From Piezodorus guildinii (lineage: Eukaryota > Arthropoda > Insecta > Hemiptera > Pentatomidae), in NCBI GenBank assembly GCA_023052935.1, contig CM041294.1:36045236-36109235 (forward strand): a stretch of DNA of 64,000 bases, read 5' to 3'. Below are positions 11,018-22,375 of this stretch, piece after piece. Every line of letters begins with the position of its first letter. Position 1 is the first letter of the stretch. Below the pieces are notes generated by a model. The model was not told where the DNA came from and did not search any database. It saw only the letters and a program-made list of their open reading frames with translations. A program made the translations under genes and the position numbers.

Positions 11018-11510
11018 ATTAGTCCGGGTTAGCGAATGAAATAATTAATTAGTTTCAGCCGTTTATTTTCTGCCAAGGTTTCGACCCCCATTGTGGGTCA
11101 ACATCAGGACTAAAAAGATACTGAAGAACTGCATTTACAATTAGATTAAATACACTATTTAAAAAATACTGAGCTAGAGGATGTCAACAAACATAAAAAG
11201 TTACTAGATGTGTAAATAAATCGAATAATTAAATTACAATGATTTAAGTATAATAACGAGAGGGCTATACAGAGCAGATAATGACTAAAAACAATGTACA
11301 AATATATAAAATATTACATGAAATAAGAAATATTGAAATATGGAGTAGAGTGGAGATACGTACCGTATTGTAGGCGAATGGAAACTAGGTAAAATTGGGT
11401 AGAATGGAATGTAGGTAGGTAAATTGGATAGTATGTGCGAAATGTAGGTAGGATAGAAAATACGTGCCGCAGTTTAGACGGCATCCAACAACAATGAGTA
11501 AAATTGCAAT
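11018..11510 (-). mobile_element. Fragment with decayed hammerhead-like motif (same family as 46.7 kb)
   Basis: 11018-11110 matches one arm of the fold-back element at 46.74 kb (AGGAATTAGTCCGGGT, then TTTCGACCCCCATTGTGGGT). On the minus strand it reads CCTGATGTTGACCC, loop, GGGGGTCGAAACCTTGG: the hammerhead-like core with A to T in CTGATGA and ACGT changed to ACCT, hence presumably inactive. Sequence at about 11370-11400 (GTAGGCGAATGGAAACTAGG) matches the spacer of the 46.8 kb element, so this is a longer member of the family. Confidence 0.5.
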
Positions 11511-12925
11511 ACTTACATAAAAATAAGTAATCAGATTAACACATATAATAGCAATAATATAATAATGGTATTCGAATTATTTTTAAACAAAGTTTTTAAA
11601 GTAAAAACCTACATAATAGTAAGAAAAGTGATAGTTGAAGTATATGGAGTAAAACTGACTACCTCCCAACCAACTTTTCTTAGAAAAAAAAATTATTAAT
11701 TGGGGGATAGGAATGAAAGGAAGTTAAAAGTTAAGTTGGTTACGTCAAGTATTCCCGAAATGTTTTGTAGTGGATTCGATTGTATTATTGCATACTTTAG
11801 CTACGATCTAAGAAGTTTACTTATGCCGTGTACCTAAGAAGCCTAGGTGAAGGTTTCATTTTAAGTTCAGATTCTGTTTTTTGAAAATTACATAAGTATA
11901 ATTGTTTTCTTACTTCACTGTTTTTTTTTTCTTCTTGATGGATATCATTTTTAAATCAAATATCCAACTTACCGTATTGATTGGTAAGGAATTTTGGGTG
12001 TAATACACTGAGTACAATTGACAAAATAGCATCGCGATGATTTAATCGACCATATAAACTTGCTGAATTTAGTATAAAACGAAAACGGAACCTAATCAGT
12101 TAAAAGCGCTGAACCGCTGGAGTACTGCGGCAAAACTGATTTTACGGATTTATGTTTGGATGGTGGTCAGAGGACGGAATATTGTAGGCAGCGATTCCTA
12201 GTATCGGGAAATATTTATATGTAGGTTATGAAACAAGGTAACCATCTAAACCAATTTGACTTGCAAAATATTAAAAAATACGACCTATCTACACAATTAG
12301 TATTTCAGGTAATTTGCAAGTTAAAAAAAACCTTACAGATATGCTCTTACGGACGATTCTTAAATGAGCGTATATAAATGACTAATGCAATTATTTTCAC
12401 TTCTAAACCATCGTGTGCACACATCAAAATGCATACACTGCATTGTAGATATACTTTATATAGAAATGCATATTGACTTTATCTGATATAAGCATCGTGA
12501 AACCATGATTAAAGTGGTTATCAGTGACTGGAATAGTGCATATGCGAATAGTGCATTTACGAAAATGCTAAGCATCGAAAAAAATATTTGTGAAGTTCAG
12601 ATGATAGAGCAAATTTTTAGGTAAATATTTAGTTAATACGGTAAGTTCAGCACTATATACCAAATTTTATATCTTTAATATAGCAGATCTCTCCTCAGGC
12701 TTCAACCAGAAAAAAAACATGTAAATATATATATATATTAAGAGTGTACGAGAAAGGGGTCAAACACAGCTAAAAGTAAATGATGGAAAGTTATCTACTA
12801 ATGTTCTTTTCTTTTTTTTTTTTTTTCTTCATTCTAATAGTTATACTCGGTTATTCACGAAATGTTAATTGCTAGTATGTTCAACTACCTTGATTTGCTT
12901 AAAGTGTATATATAAACATACATAG
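11511..12925. other. AT-rich spacer, no gene seen
   Basis: No coding or repeat signature that I can identify apart from a short TA run near 12727-12739 and a poly-T run near 12812-12826. Confidence 0.35.
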
Positions 12926-12929
12926 TAGA

Positions 12930-13870
12930 GATAGAAAAAAAAAATGTTATTGATATGTTATTAACTTGATTTCCTGCCCCCTATGCCGATTGGTCAGAAT
13001 ATATTTTAGCGGAAGATCTCGCGTCCTACGGGTCGGCAAGAATTGGTTTATTCCATGCGGAGTACCAAAAATGTCTGTATTGGGGTTTATTCTGTTCGTC
13101 GTTTTCATGTTGTCAGTTTTCTCAGTGAAGCATTCAGGGGCCATAGTTGCAGCCTATGCGGATGGCATCGGGATCTATGCATCCAGTACCAACGCTGGCA
13201 CCCCACACCCTAAACCAAACAAGCCACAAACTTCGTTGAAGACCTGAGGAATATTGGGATCAAGGTAAACCCCAGCAAAACAGATGCCATCGCACTGCCC
13301 TTTCAGAAAGTAAAGAAGGCTTCCGAAGGACTTTTACTAGAAGGTGTTAAACGAAATCTGTCAAAACAGTTTCTTTACCTGGGCGTGACGCAAGGCAGCC
13401 ATCTAAACTTTTCCAGCCATGTATGACAGACACTTAGGTTAGCCCTATGGTAGTCGTACAGGCTCTATCATCTTCCTGACTTCGCCGCAGCTCTTGCTTC
13501 GTCTACATTTCCAGATTTAGAAGGCCATCATAGGACCCACTCTTCTCTATGGTTCGCAACCTATAGAAATCTACCCTTTAGATACTGCAGAGCTTCCTGA
13601 ACTTCGTCCTTTGGCGGATAGTCAAAGGAACCTCGCTTCGAGCATAAAGAAACGCTACAATCTATGAGAAGCTCCAGCTACCCACAGTGCCTGAGTACAT
13701 AGGCCGGAGTCACACGTTCTTCGATGGGCTGAAGGCCTGTGGAAACACCAGCACCGACGTCCGGGAGGTGGCAAAGCACGGTCCCTTTGGTCGAGGTTTT
13801 GCCGAGGAAAGGGGTCTGGACTCTGCAGTCTGAACCCACCCAACACTTATAGCAAGTAAAATGTTTTTTT
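12930..13870 (+). pseudogene. Decayed Jockey-type LINE reverse transcriptase
   Basis: Translating across frames gives GVPKMSVLGFILFVVFMLSV (corrupted motif B), AYADGIGIYASSTNAGT (motif C, with the second Asp of YADD replaced by Gly), then GIKVNPSKTDAI (motif D) and FLYLGVTQGSHLNFSSHV (motif E). Further C-terminal sequence continues to about 13860 with several frame changes and stops. The YADG change and frame breaks make it non-functional. It belongs to a different Jockey-superfamily lineage from the 2.7 kb element, judging by its motifs. Confidence 0.7.
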
Positions 13871-15908
13871 TTTCCCATTCACAAAATGTAAAGGACAAAA
13901 GCCAAACCATATACATTGCATTTTGTATGTTTTATTCACCTTAAAATGTCCTCGGACAAAAGAAGGAACTATTATCATGTTTTATGTGTGTACATATTTT
14001 ATTGTGAATGTTTTGTTTAAAAAATAAATGGAGGATGAGAAAAAAAATATAGAAACAAAAATATAATTTTATTCTGGGTCTTAAGAATAATAAATGGGCT
14101 AAATAATGTAAAGCAACATAATTGGCCAAAATAATTTAGAAAATAATTATAAACAATCGATCATAAAGTTGTGACAACGAGAACAATAAACCAATGAAAC
14201 TATGTATATTTAAGAGATGAAATTAGGTCATGTTTTCAAAGGATGCAATTTTTTTAATACATAATTACCGTTGACGAGTATGTTGCTAATGAACTTTTAA
14301 CATAAGTTAACATTCTTATTTTCTTTTCTTTTCAACATGATCTAATTTTGAAGATTCGTTCTGTTTTGTTTTTTTAACTCAAATATACCACAAATTTCGT
14401 TTGCGATACAAAGTTCACAAAATTATAAGAGAAACCTGTTTTAAAAGCTATAAATGATAATGACTTAAAAGAAATAACCGTCTTTATCACTATTTTAAGA
14501 GAGGTTGTAAGGTTAGTTTATAAAGGGATAGGCAATAAATAGGTAACGACTTCACCTTATCTCCGTTTTCCTTATGGCGTCTTATCATCTCCGGTATTTT
14601 AGTTTTTACTGATAAAACACGACTAAGTGTTTTAAGGATAATTATTTTTTATCAAATTAATATTTGACTTACAGTTTATTATACTTACCTATATATTTTA
14701 TAGCACCACTTGTCGAGGGTATTAAACGAAATGAATTATACTTGACTATGGAGCATAACGAATTTCGAAAAAAACAAACAAAAAAGTACTCTACTTACGT
14801 TGTACTATACTTACACCTTGTGATGTTTCATTAATTTATTTATTTATTGATGCAAGATCAACAAGAATGGCTATGAAAATGCTGTATGTAGTTTTCTTGG
14901 TGAAATATGTTCAGTAGGGGTTGATCAGCGCGCCTTGTCATACGAGGATACAGTTGCTCAAAGCAGTTCAGTATTGTGGGTTAGCATGACAGTCCCGTTA
15001 CACACAAAATTGTTTGTGTATGTAGATGGGTAAAAAAATAATAATATTGAAATAAGCTATTTCAATCATATTCATTCTATAAATTAATGATTTATTTATC
15101 GTTATAATGCTATTATTTTTGTTAAAAGACTATTCGTTTTTATGTAACTGTATAAATTATTTTATGTAATGCATGCATTTAGAGTTTATGCATATTAATT
15201 TCTATACTGAAAAAAAAAGTTATCAGTAAGTTAGTTTTAACAAATTAACAAAATTTCTTTCATATGATTAAAATACTGAATTATAGAAATAAATTGTATA
15301 GAATTTAATCCAGATTGCTGATATTATATTTTAGTGGAGGATATATCTTGTCACATTTGGTATTATTAATAATGACATATTATTGATTTATCATAACAAT
15401 TATTCACGTTTTAAATAGAAAATTTTACAATTTCGTAATTTGTGCATCTAGCTTTATATATGTCACATAAGTTATTTATTCCTATGCAATATAAAAAAAA
15501 GAGGAAAATTCGGAAGCAGAAAAAATATTTGACATAAAGCCAAACTTTAAATTAATTTGATAAAAAAAAAAGATAGTCAGTTTATATTAAAAAAGTGTTA
15601 TAGTAAATAAAATCCATATTTAATACCAAATCGTTAATTATAAACAACCATTTCATATAATATAATTCTCAGTAATGTTTCACATCTGTCAAGTCCCATT
15701 AGGTTTTTTCGAATAATTTTTGTATTGATATTTTTCTAAAGCATCATACTGATATTTCTTATAAGTATGATGCAAACTCCATATCGGTTAATAAAACCAT
15801 CTGTGTCTACATACGCATAGCTAAATATGGGATCACAGGAGATAAACAAACACGATGCATTAGAAATGACCAATTCTTCGTGTAGCTTTGATCATGACAA
15901 ACATGATC
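13871..15908. other. AT-rich spacer, no gene seen
   Basis: About 2 kb of AT-rich DNA without a recognised repeat relative in this window or a protein motif. Confidence 0.35.
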
Positions 15909-15910
15909 CG

Positions 15911-16062
15911 GAGACTATATTGAACCAGAAGGTTCAATAACCTTTGAATCATGTACGATACATCCGCTCTTCAATAGTGTAGACCGTTAAATCCAATAAC
16001 TCCACTATCCCGAATTCCCAACTTCAGTGAATATTTTCTATTTGAAATGGTATATGTAATAA
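15911..16062 (+). repeat. Left arm of 152-bp near-perfect inverted repeat
   Basis: The reverse complement of 18907-19058 with one mismatch by eye (GTTAAATCC here, GTTGAATCC in the other arm). It contains the internal palindrome TTGAACCAGAAGGTTCAA. No coding content. Confidence 0.85.
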
Positions 16063-17325
16063 TCACTAGATTGTTTTAAGACTAAATATTTCCTTTCGAT
16101 TTAATATGTATTCAGAACTATAACTATTAATATTTCACATTCGAACAACTATTATATAACATACTGACTAACATTACTATATCTTAGTGTGCCACAGACA
16201 TGGCTGGTGCTGGGACGATGTTTTCTAAAAGGGTACTATACTTTTCTTTAAATGAATTCGTGATATTTTATTTTTGTTCTTAAGATAATAAAAGTATAAA
16301 TCTCGAATACACTTAATTTTTCTTTTGTGTCACTTACTTGGCCATTTCTCTAAATTTTAATTATTGACCTTTAATCACAAAAACATTGTTAGTTAGGAGA
16401 AGAGAAATAGTGATAGATTCATGTTTTAGAAAAAAAACAAAAACAAGATTTTCAAATTCGTTAAAATAATGTCAATTAAAAAAAATATGTACACTGTGGA
16501 TTATACTTTGGTGGCTTATATATTTCTCGATTACCGTGTTTTTTTTCTTCAATCTAACAAAAAAAGGGTTATTTTTTAACATATTTTCATGCTCTGATAG
16601 CTCTATTAATAAAAAACTATTGAATTTTAAGTTCTGTTGTACAACTCATTAAAAAACTATACTTGAGAAGTTAAGCATGTTGGTCAGGAATATTAAAACG
16701 TTCTTGAACGTATTCCATTTTCTTATTTTTTTAAATATTATTTAACATTTATTCTTTTAATAAATTTAATGATATTTTCTTTGTTTATAGTTTTACTGTA
16801 AAGACGAAACTTTACTGGCTAATATTTCTTTTATTTCTTGACCACGCTTTATTTATTTTTTTTTTTTTTTCCACATCCTAGCATATGCATCATCTTTTGA
16901 TTTCATAAAAAACGTCCTGTATTACATTTTAGTAATCAACGTTTCAACTAATCATTAAGGTATTTTTTAGCAGTCAACCTTTGGATTACCAAAACACCAA
17001 TATAGAAAATAAATGTACGATTTAGAAAATGATATGTATTACGAACAATGTAAATTTGGTTTATGCAAGTAGAAAAATAATAATCCCAATTTATCATTTT
17101 CTTTTAAAAAAAAGATCGATATAAAAACAAATCAAGAATAATCTTGTTTTTATAGTATTTCGTGGTAGAGATGTACTAAGAAATTTGATACAGGAACCTT
17201 TAACGAAGGCCGTGTGTTTACAAATGATTTAAACATTTATAAGGAATAGAGAAAACAAGGAAAACCATATGCAGACACTAAATATGCATGTAAAGAAACA
17301 CAGAGGAAGAGGGGAAGAGAGAATG
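16063..17325. other. AT-rich spacer, no gene seen
   Basis: Lies inside the 2.8-kb loop of the inverted repeat. A poly-T run is at 16857-16870. No gene recognised. Confidence 0.35.
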
Positions 17326-17330
17326 AGAGA

Positions 17331-18258
<928 letters not shown>

Positions 18259-18259
18259 G

Positions 18260-18528
18260 GTTACTGGTAGCATGGTGGTTAGCATATGAGCCTATGCCCA
18301 AGGTCCTGGGTTCAAACGCGCAGGTAGCCATATTTACATTAAAAAATCCTTAGTTATGCCGTCCTTCGGAGGAGAACATTAAAAGATGGTCCCGAGCCTG
18401 TGCAATTTCAGGTACTCGTTAAAGATCCTAATAAAACCTGGATAGGCAAGACTTAGAACTCCCACTGTAGCATCGTCCGATTAGCCACAGTAGCATAATG
18501 GGACGTTGAAAAAGTAAACAAAAAAATC
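18260..18528 (+). mobile_element. tRNA-derived SINE, family 1, copy b (best head)
   Basis: The head ACTGGTAGCATGGTGGTTAG (Box A-like) and CCTGGGTTCAAACGCGC (Box B-like) are spaced as in a tRNA, so it could carry an internal RNA polymerase III promoter. The body has GGTCCCGAGCCTGTGCAATT and CAGGTACTCGTTAAAGATCC, the tail GTAGCATCGTCCGATTAGCC, and an A-rich end (GTAAACAAAAAAATC). Confidence 0.8.
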
Positions 18529-18689
18529 TATTTTTTTTCCAGATAGCAGCTTAGTTTGCTTAAAAAAGAACTGATAATTTTACACTTTCCACCATCTTAA
18601 TTTACAAGGTTTCACCGACATCTGGCCCAAAACATTGTGTGGTTTTAATAACGTTTTATCGCTATTTATAGTATTTTTTTTTCTCTCTA

Positions 18690-18765
18690 AATCTTTATTT
18701 ACACCTATCAGAAGCTGTCTGACAATCAGCAAAATGTGTTGGACAAATGTAAGATCAGAAATGGA
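18690..18765 (+). repeat. Short repeat shared with 10.43 kb
   Basis: ATCAGAAGCTGTCTGACAAT followed by CAGCAAAATGTGTTGGACAA matches 10.43-10.49 kb with a few substitutions. Family unknown. Confidence 0.55.
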
Positions 18766-18772
18766 AGTTAAG

Positions 18773-18776
<4 letters not shown>

Positions 18777-18846
<70 letters not shown>
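18777..18846 (+). repeat. (AT)n microsatellite
   Basis: About 35 AT units directly inside the right arm of the inverted repeat. Confidence 0.95.
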
Positions 18847-18848
<2 letters not shown>

Positions 18849-18906
18849 CTTGTTTTGTTTTTTTTCTAAAACATGAATCTATCACTATTTCTCTTCATTA
18901 TATTCT

Positions 18907-19057
18907 TTATTACATATACCATTTCAAATAGAAAATATTCACTGAAGTTGGGAATTCGGGATAGTGGAGTTATTGGATTCAACGGTCTACACTATTGAAG
19001 AGCGGATGTATCGTACATGATTCAAAGGTTATTGAACCTTCTGGTTCAATATAGTCT

Positions 19058-19058
<1 letters not shown>
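18907..19058 (-). repeat. Right arm of 152-bp near-perfect inverted repeat
   Basis: See 15911-16062. Its outer edge runs straight into a second (AT)n tract. Confidence 0.85.
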
Positions 19059-19105
<47 letters not shown>

Positions 19106-19124
19106 TATTTTTTTTTTTTTTTTA
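19059..19124 (+). repeat. (AT)n plus poly-T tract
   Basis: AT units to about 19109 followed by about 17 T. Confidence 0.93.
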
Positions 19125-19329
19125 TAAATATTTAATTTTTTTTTATTGAATAAAGATGACTGCATTGGCTATTAATATTTTAATAACTTATTTTTACAAT
19201 TGATCTTACATTATTAAATTTTTCTACGGCTACTTTTTTTAACGGCTGAAATAACAGTAAATAATGCTGTCACAGGGAATCGGTGAATGAAAAGAAAATT
19301 AAATAAAAAATGAAATGAAATAAAAAAAA

Positions 19330-20003
19330 AAATATTCTGGGATCAAGTCCCCTTAGAATAATAAACAATGAACAAAAATAAGTCCGTATGATCTAGTTAC
19401 TTAAAAATATATATATAAAAAATATTTAAACTTATAAAAGATCAAATATTCATTATATTCATATATGTTCATTATACCTATATTTTACATTTGAACGGAA
19501 GATTGAGATGCGAGTAGGTAGTGGAAGAGTTGATGTTTGAAGGAAGAGAGAGAGGTGGCTTTACGAATAGAGATTGGCCGCAATTTCCAGGATGAGGAAC
19601 GAACCAGAAAAGATTTGTGAAAGGGTTTTATATGATGGGTTTGTAATAATATTGATATAAATATTGATTGATTGGGTTCAAGTATTTAATGAATGGATAT
19701 CAGAGCGGAGGGTGAGGAGCTCAGTTATGTAGGAAGGTTTTCTATTTTTTAATGTTGGAAATATGTAAGAACCATGGAAATATTGCCGTCGTACAGAAGG
19801 ATAAAGCCATTTTAAGTTAGTATAATAGCCAGAAATATGGTCACGTCTACGGGATCCGAAAAATCTTATAAAACAGTTCATAAGATGTTTTATTTTTATT
19901 TCTAGTTCATCAGTTAGTCCCCCGTAAACCAGGCAACCGTAGCCAAAGTTTGGGAAGATAACAGAGGAAACAAGTAGCTGACGGGTTTTTAATTTAAGTA
20001 TTT
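19330..20003 (-). pseudogene. CR1/L2-like LINE, 3' third of RT plus 3' UTR
   Basis: The minus-strand translation gives TRQLLVSSVIFPNFGYGCLV YGGLTDELEIKIKHL and then MNCFIRFFGSRRRDHISGYY ... LKWLYPSVRRQYFHGSYIFP, the conserved post-palm region of L2/CR1 elements (RRRDH, the W-L-P..RR pattern). The 3' UTR ends with AAGGGGACTTGATCCCAG, a potential stem-loop, and a (TTCAT)n-like tail. Same family as 0.6-1.2 kb. 5' truncated at about 20003, where another LINE begins on the opposite strand. Confidence 0.75.
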
Positions 20004-20565
20004 AAGTTCAATGATAACTAGAAAAAATGAAATTCTGGAATGAATAGATAAGGGAAATCAATGTTGTTCTTTCTCGCGGCCTCTGTATAAAAACTTAAAG
20101 GTCCCTAAAACTATAAAACTATTATTCTTTACACGGTTCTTTAAAGACAAGAAACGTGGCGGCTTACTTTCAAGGATGAAAAGGCATTAAGGTTTTTGAA
20201 AATAAGGTACTGCGTAAAATATTTGGTCCAAAGTAAGATGAAACTACTGGAGAATTTAGAAGATTGCACTACGCGGAATTGCGGAGCCCGTACTCAGTTA
20301 TTATAGTTGAGTTGATAGTATTGCGGAGACTCAAATGGGCGTGTAAAGGTGTTGGGTTCAATGAACAACGAATTCCGAAAAAAGTTGGTATTCGCTGAAC
20401 TGACCGGTAGGCATCCGAAGCGTAGGCCAAAGCGTCGATAGGAGGATTGTGTTAAGTCTGATCTGGGGGGCTTGGGAATCATTTGGTTGATCTGTTTTGG
20501 AAATATTTAATGGTTTCTGCGTCGAATCTTCGTGTACAGTAGGTATATTATTATTATCTATTTCC
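20004..20565 (+). pseudogene. LINE of unplaced clade, C-terminal RT region, copy 1
   Basis: Corresponds base for base, with many indels and stops, to the better copy at 25.07-25.79 kb (its KVFENKVLRKIF, RRLHNAELR and RPKRRWEDC segments). Ends in an ATT-repeat tail near 20548-20560. Heavily decayed. Confidence 0.65.
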
Positions 20566-20769
20566 ACTATATTCTTAGTTGTGATCAAATTTTATAGAAA
20601 ATTATAAAAATGGACATATGCGTAGCCATTTCTGTTACCACAGGGTAACTAGGGGTCACACTGACGACACGAATGAACGATTAAGAGTGATTGCTACGAT
20701 AACAAGAGTAATTTGATAAGGTCAGGGAGTCAGTTATTTCAATGAATGGGAGGAGTAAGGGCCCCCTTG

Positions 20770-20852
20770 CATTTTACGTCTAGTTCATCAGTTAGTCCCT
20801 CGCAATCGTACACTAGTGCACTTTCCACTGGACCACACAGCTCCCCAAACAC
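20770..20852 (-). other. tRNA-like head next to a 21-base L2-like match
   Basis: On the minus strand GGGGAGCTGTGTGGTCCAGT then GGAAAGTGCACTAGTGTACG resembles the acceptor, D-arm and anticodon-arm half of a tRNA. It continues into GGGACTAACTGATGAACTAG, which matches the L2-like LINE at about 19902-19922. No intact T-arm, so not a tRNA gene. A SINE head or a chance chimera. Confidence 0.35.
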
Positions 20853-21720
20853 TTCCCTTATACTTCCATAATTTTATACCTCTCTTCACAAAATATAATG
20901 TTTTTTGTGGATAGGATCATGTTTCATAAAGGTGTTGCTGAAAATACAAAGGTAATGTTTTATTGAAGTGTTTTCGTAACATATATTTTTTATCTGAGTG
21001 AGTGGATGAAAAAATAGTTAAAAGTTCAAAAAAATACTCGACCCAGGCTGACGAAAGTATCGAGTGAGAGGGCACTAATTGAGCAGATACGATTAGGGCG
21101 AGAGCAGATGTCGGGGGCTATTTATTACCCCCTCCCCCAATCTCCCTCCACGGTTTGACTTTTCACCTGGGACTCCTCCTGATGATGGATACGCAACTCG
21201 CTAATCAACACTTATTTGCCAAATCTAATTGATCCACCCCACCGGAACCCAATTATCATATGATTACCCGCGGGGTAAAACCATTTATCCAATGCCAATT
21301 AGACAGCTGTACATACTGTTGACGGGTGTGAAAGCGTTGAAAGTAAAGTTGACAACATTTATTTATTGCACTATCGTAATTATAAGAACAAATCGGTATC
21401 AATAGCAATAATTCCAATATAATTTAATTTTTTTTTTCATCCGTAACTGTTTACAATTTATAGAAATAATTCGTAGAAAGTCGATAATCTGGACATGTTA
21501 GGCATTGTGAAAGGAAAATACCAAGCATTATCCCTTCCTGGGCTTCATTTTCATCAATTAACCAGCAGATGTATTATCGAGCTCCCTATAGGAGACCTTC
21601 CTACAGACATTTCAACAATTTCCAGGGAAGTTTGTTTGTTTGTTAGGGCTTTGAGGCGTAAAACATCAAGTTCATCATCGCCTATACGGATAATTATATA
21701 TTTAACCCTCAATATAATGA
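20853..21720. other. Mostly unannotated; GC-richer island at 21.10-21.33 kb
   Basis: 21.10-21.33 kb stands out for base composition (C-rich CCCCCTCCCCCAATCTCCCT, CCACCCCACCGGAACCC, GATTACCCGCGGGG) and has no open frame or relative in the window. It is a candidate conserved non-coding or regulatory element. The remainder is AT-rich. Confidence 0.25.
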
Positions 21721-21721
21721 A

Positions 21722-22375
21722 GAAATAATAATAATACCAAACACAAATAAAAAATATAAAAAATGAAATATAAATAATTAATATACAAATAAGAATAAAG
21801 TTAAGTTTTATAATTTCAGCAGTACAGAATTTTTCCTAAGAAATTCAAAAAGTAATTTAATTGAATCCTCATTATTTCTTAGGATTCTCGATATATCTGG
21901 AATGAGTCCTATTTTTTTTAAGCTACGCCCAATAATATGGACATTCTTGTAAGATAATAGCAATCGAAGAGTCCCATCGCAATGCAGACAACGGGGCACG
22001 GGCTCCCGAGCAAAAAGATAAGAATGAGTTAGTCGGGTGTGTCCCATTCTTGGTCAGGTTAACGCTACTTCCTCTTGGCGACAACTACGGTTAGATGTGG
22101 ACCAGGGCTTGACGGATTTTTTTTTTTTTTTTTATCTTTGATTTACCTGGTTAACTCTCGTCCCACATTGCCTTCCAGTTGTCCTGTACTTGTTTCTTTA
22201 GTGGTCTACTAAGCTCAGATGGAGTCAGGATGGCTGTTCCTCGCCCTGGAAGGAGTGCTTGTTTCGCTGCTTGGTCTGGTAACTCATTACCAGTAGTTAC
22301 CGTGTGACTCGGGACCCATATAAAGCTTACCGACTTGCCTAGATCTTTGAACATAATTCTAGAGAAGTGTCAGTT
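21722..22375 (-). pseudogene. RNase H-bearing LINE, 3' end
   Basis: The minus-strand frame at 22354 down reads GKSVSFIWVPSHTVTTGNEL PDQAAKQALLP, the C-terminal RNase H signature (WVPSH..I.GNE.AD..AK). After a poly-A expansion at 22117-22134 it continues with PRMGHTRLTHSYLFAREPVP RCLHCDGTL, the RLR.GHT..TH and C..C region found downstream of RNase H in I-superfamily LINEs. The 3' UTR runs on to an AAT-rich tail near 21725. Stops and the poly-A expansion break the frame. 5' truncated near 22375. Confidence 0.75.

Noticed and set aside
18262..18335. Possible tRNA gene on the plus strand
   Set aside because: Box A and Box B are present but the stems are imperfect and the downstream body is repeated at three other loci: SINE.
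18635..18931. Tyr-Ile repeat protein
   Set aside because: Translation of an (AT)n microsatellite.
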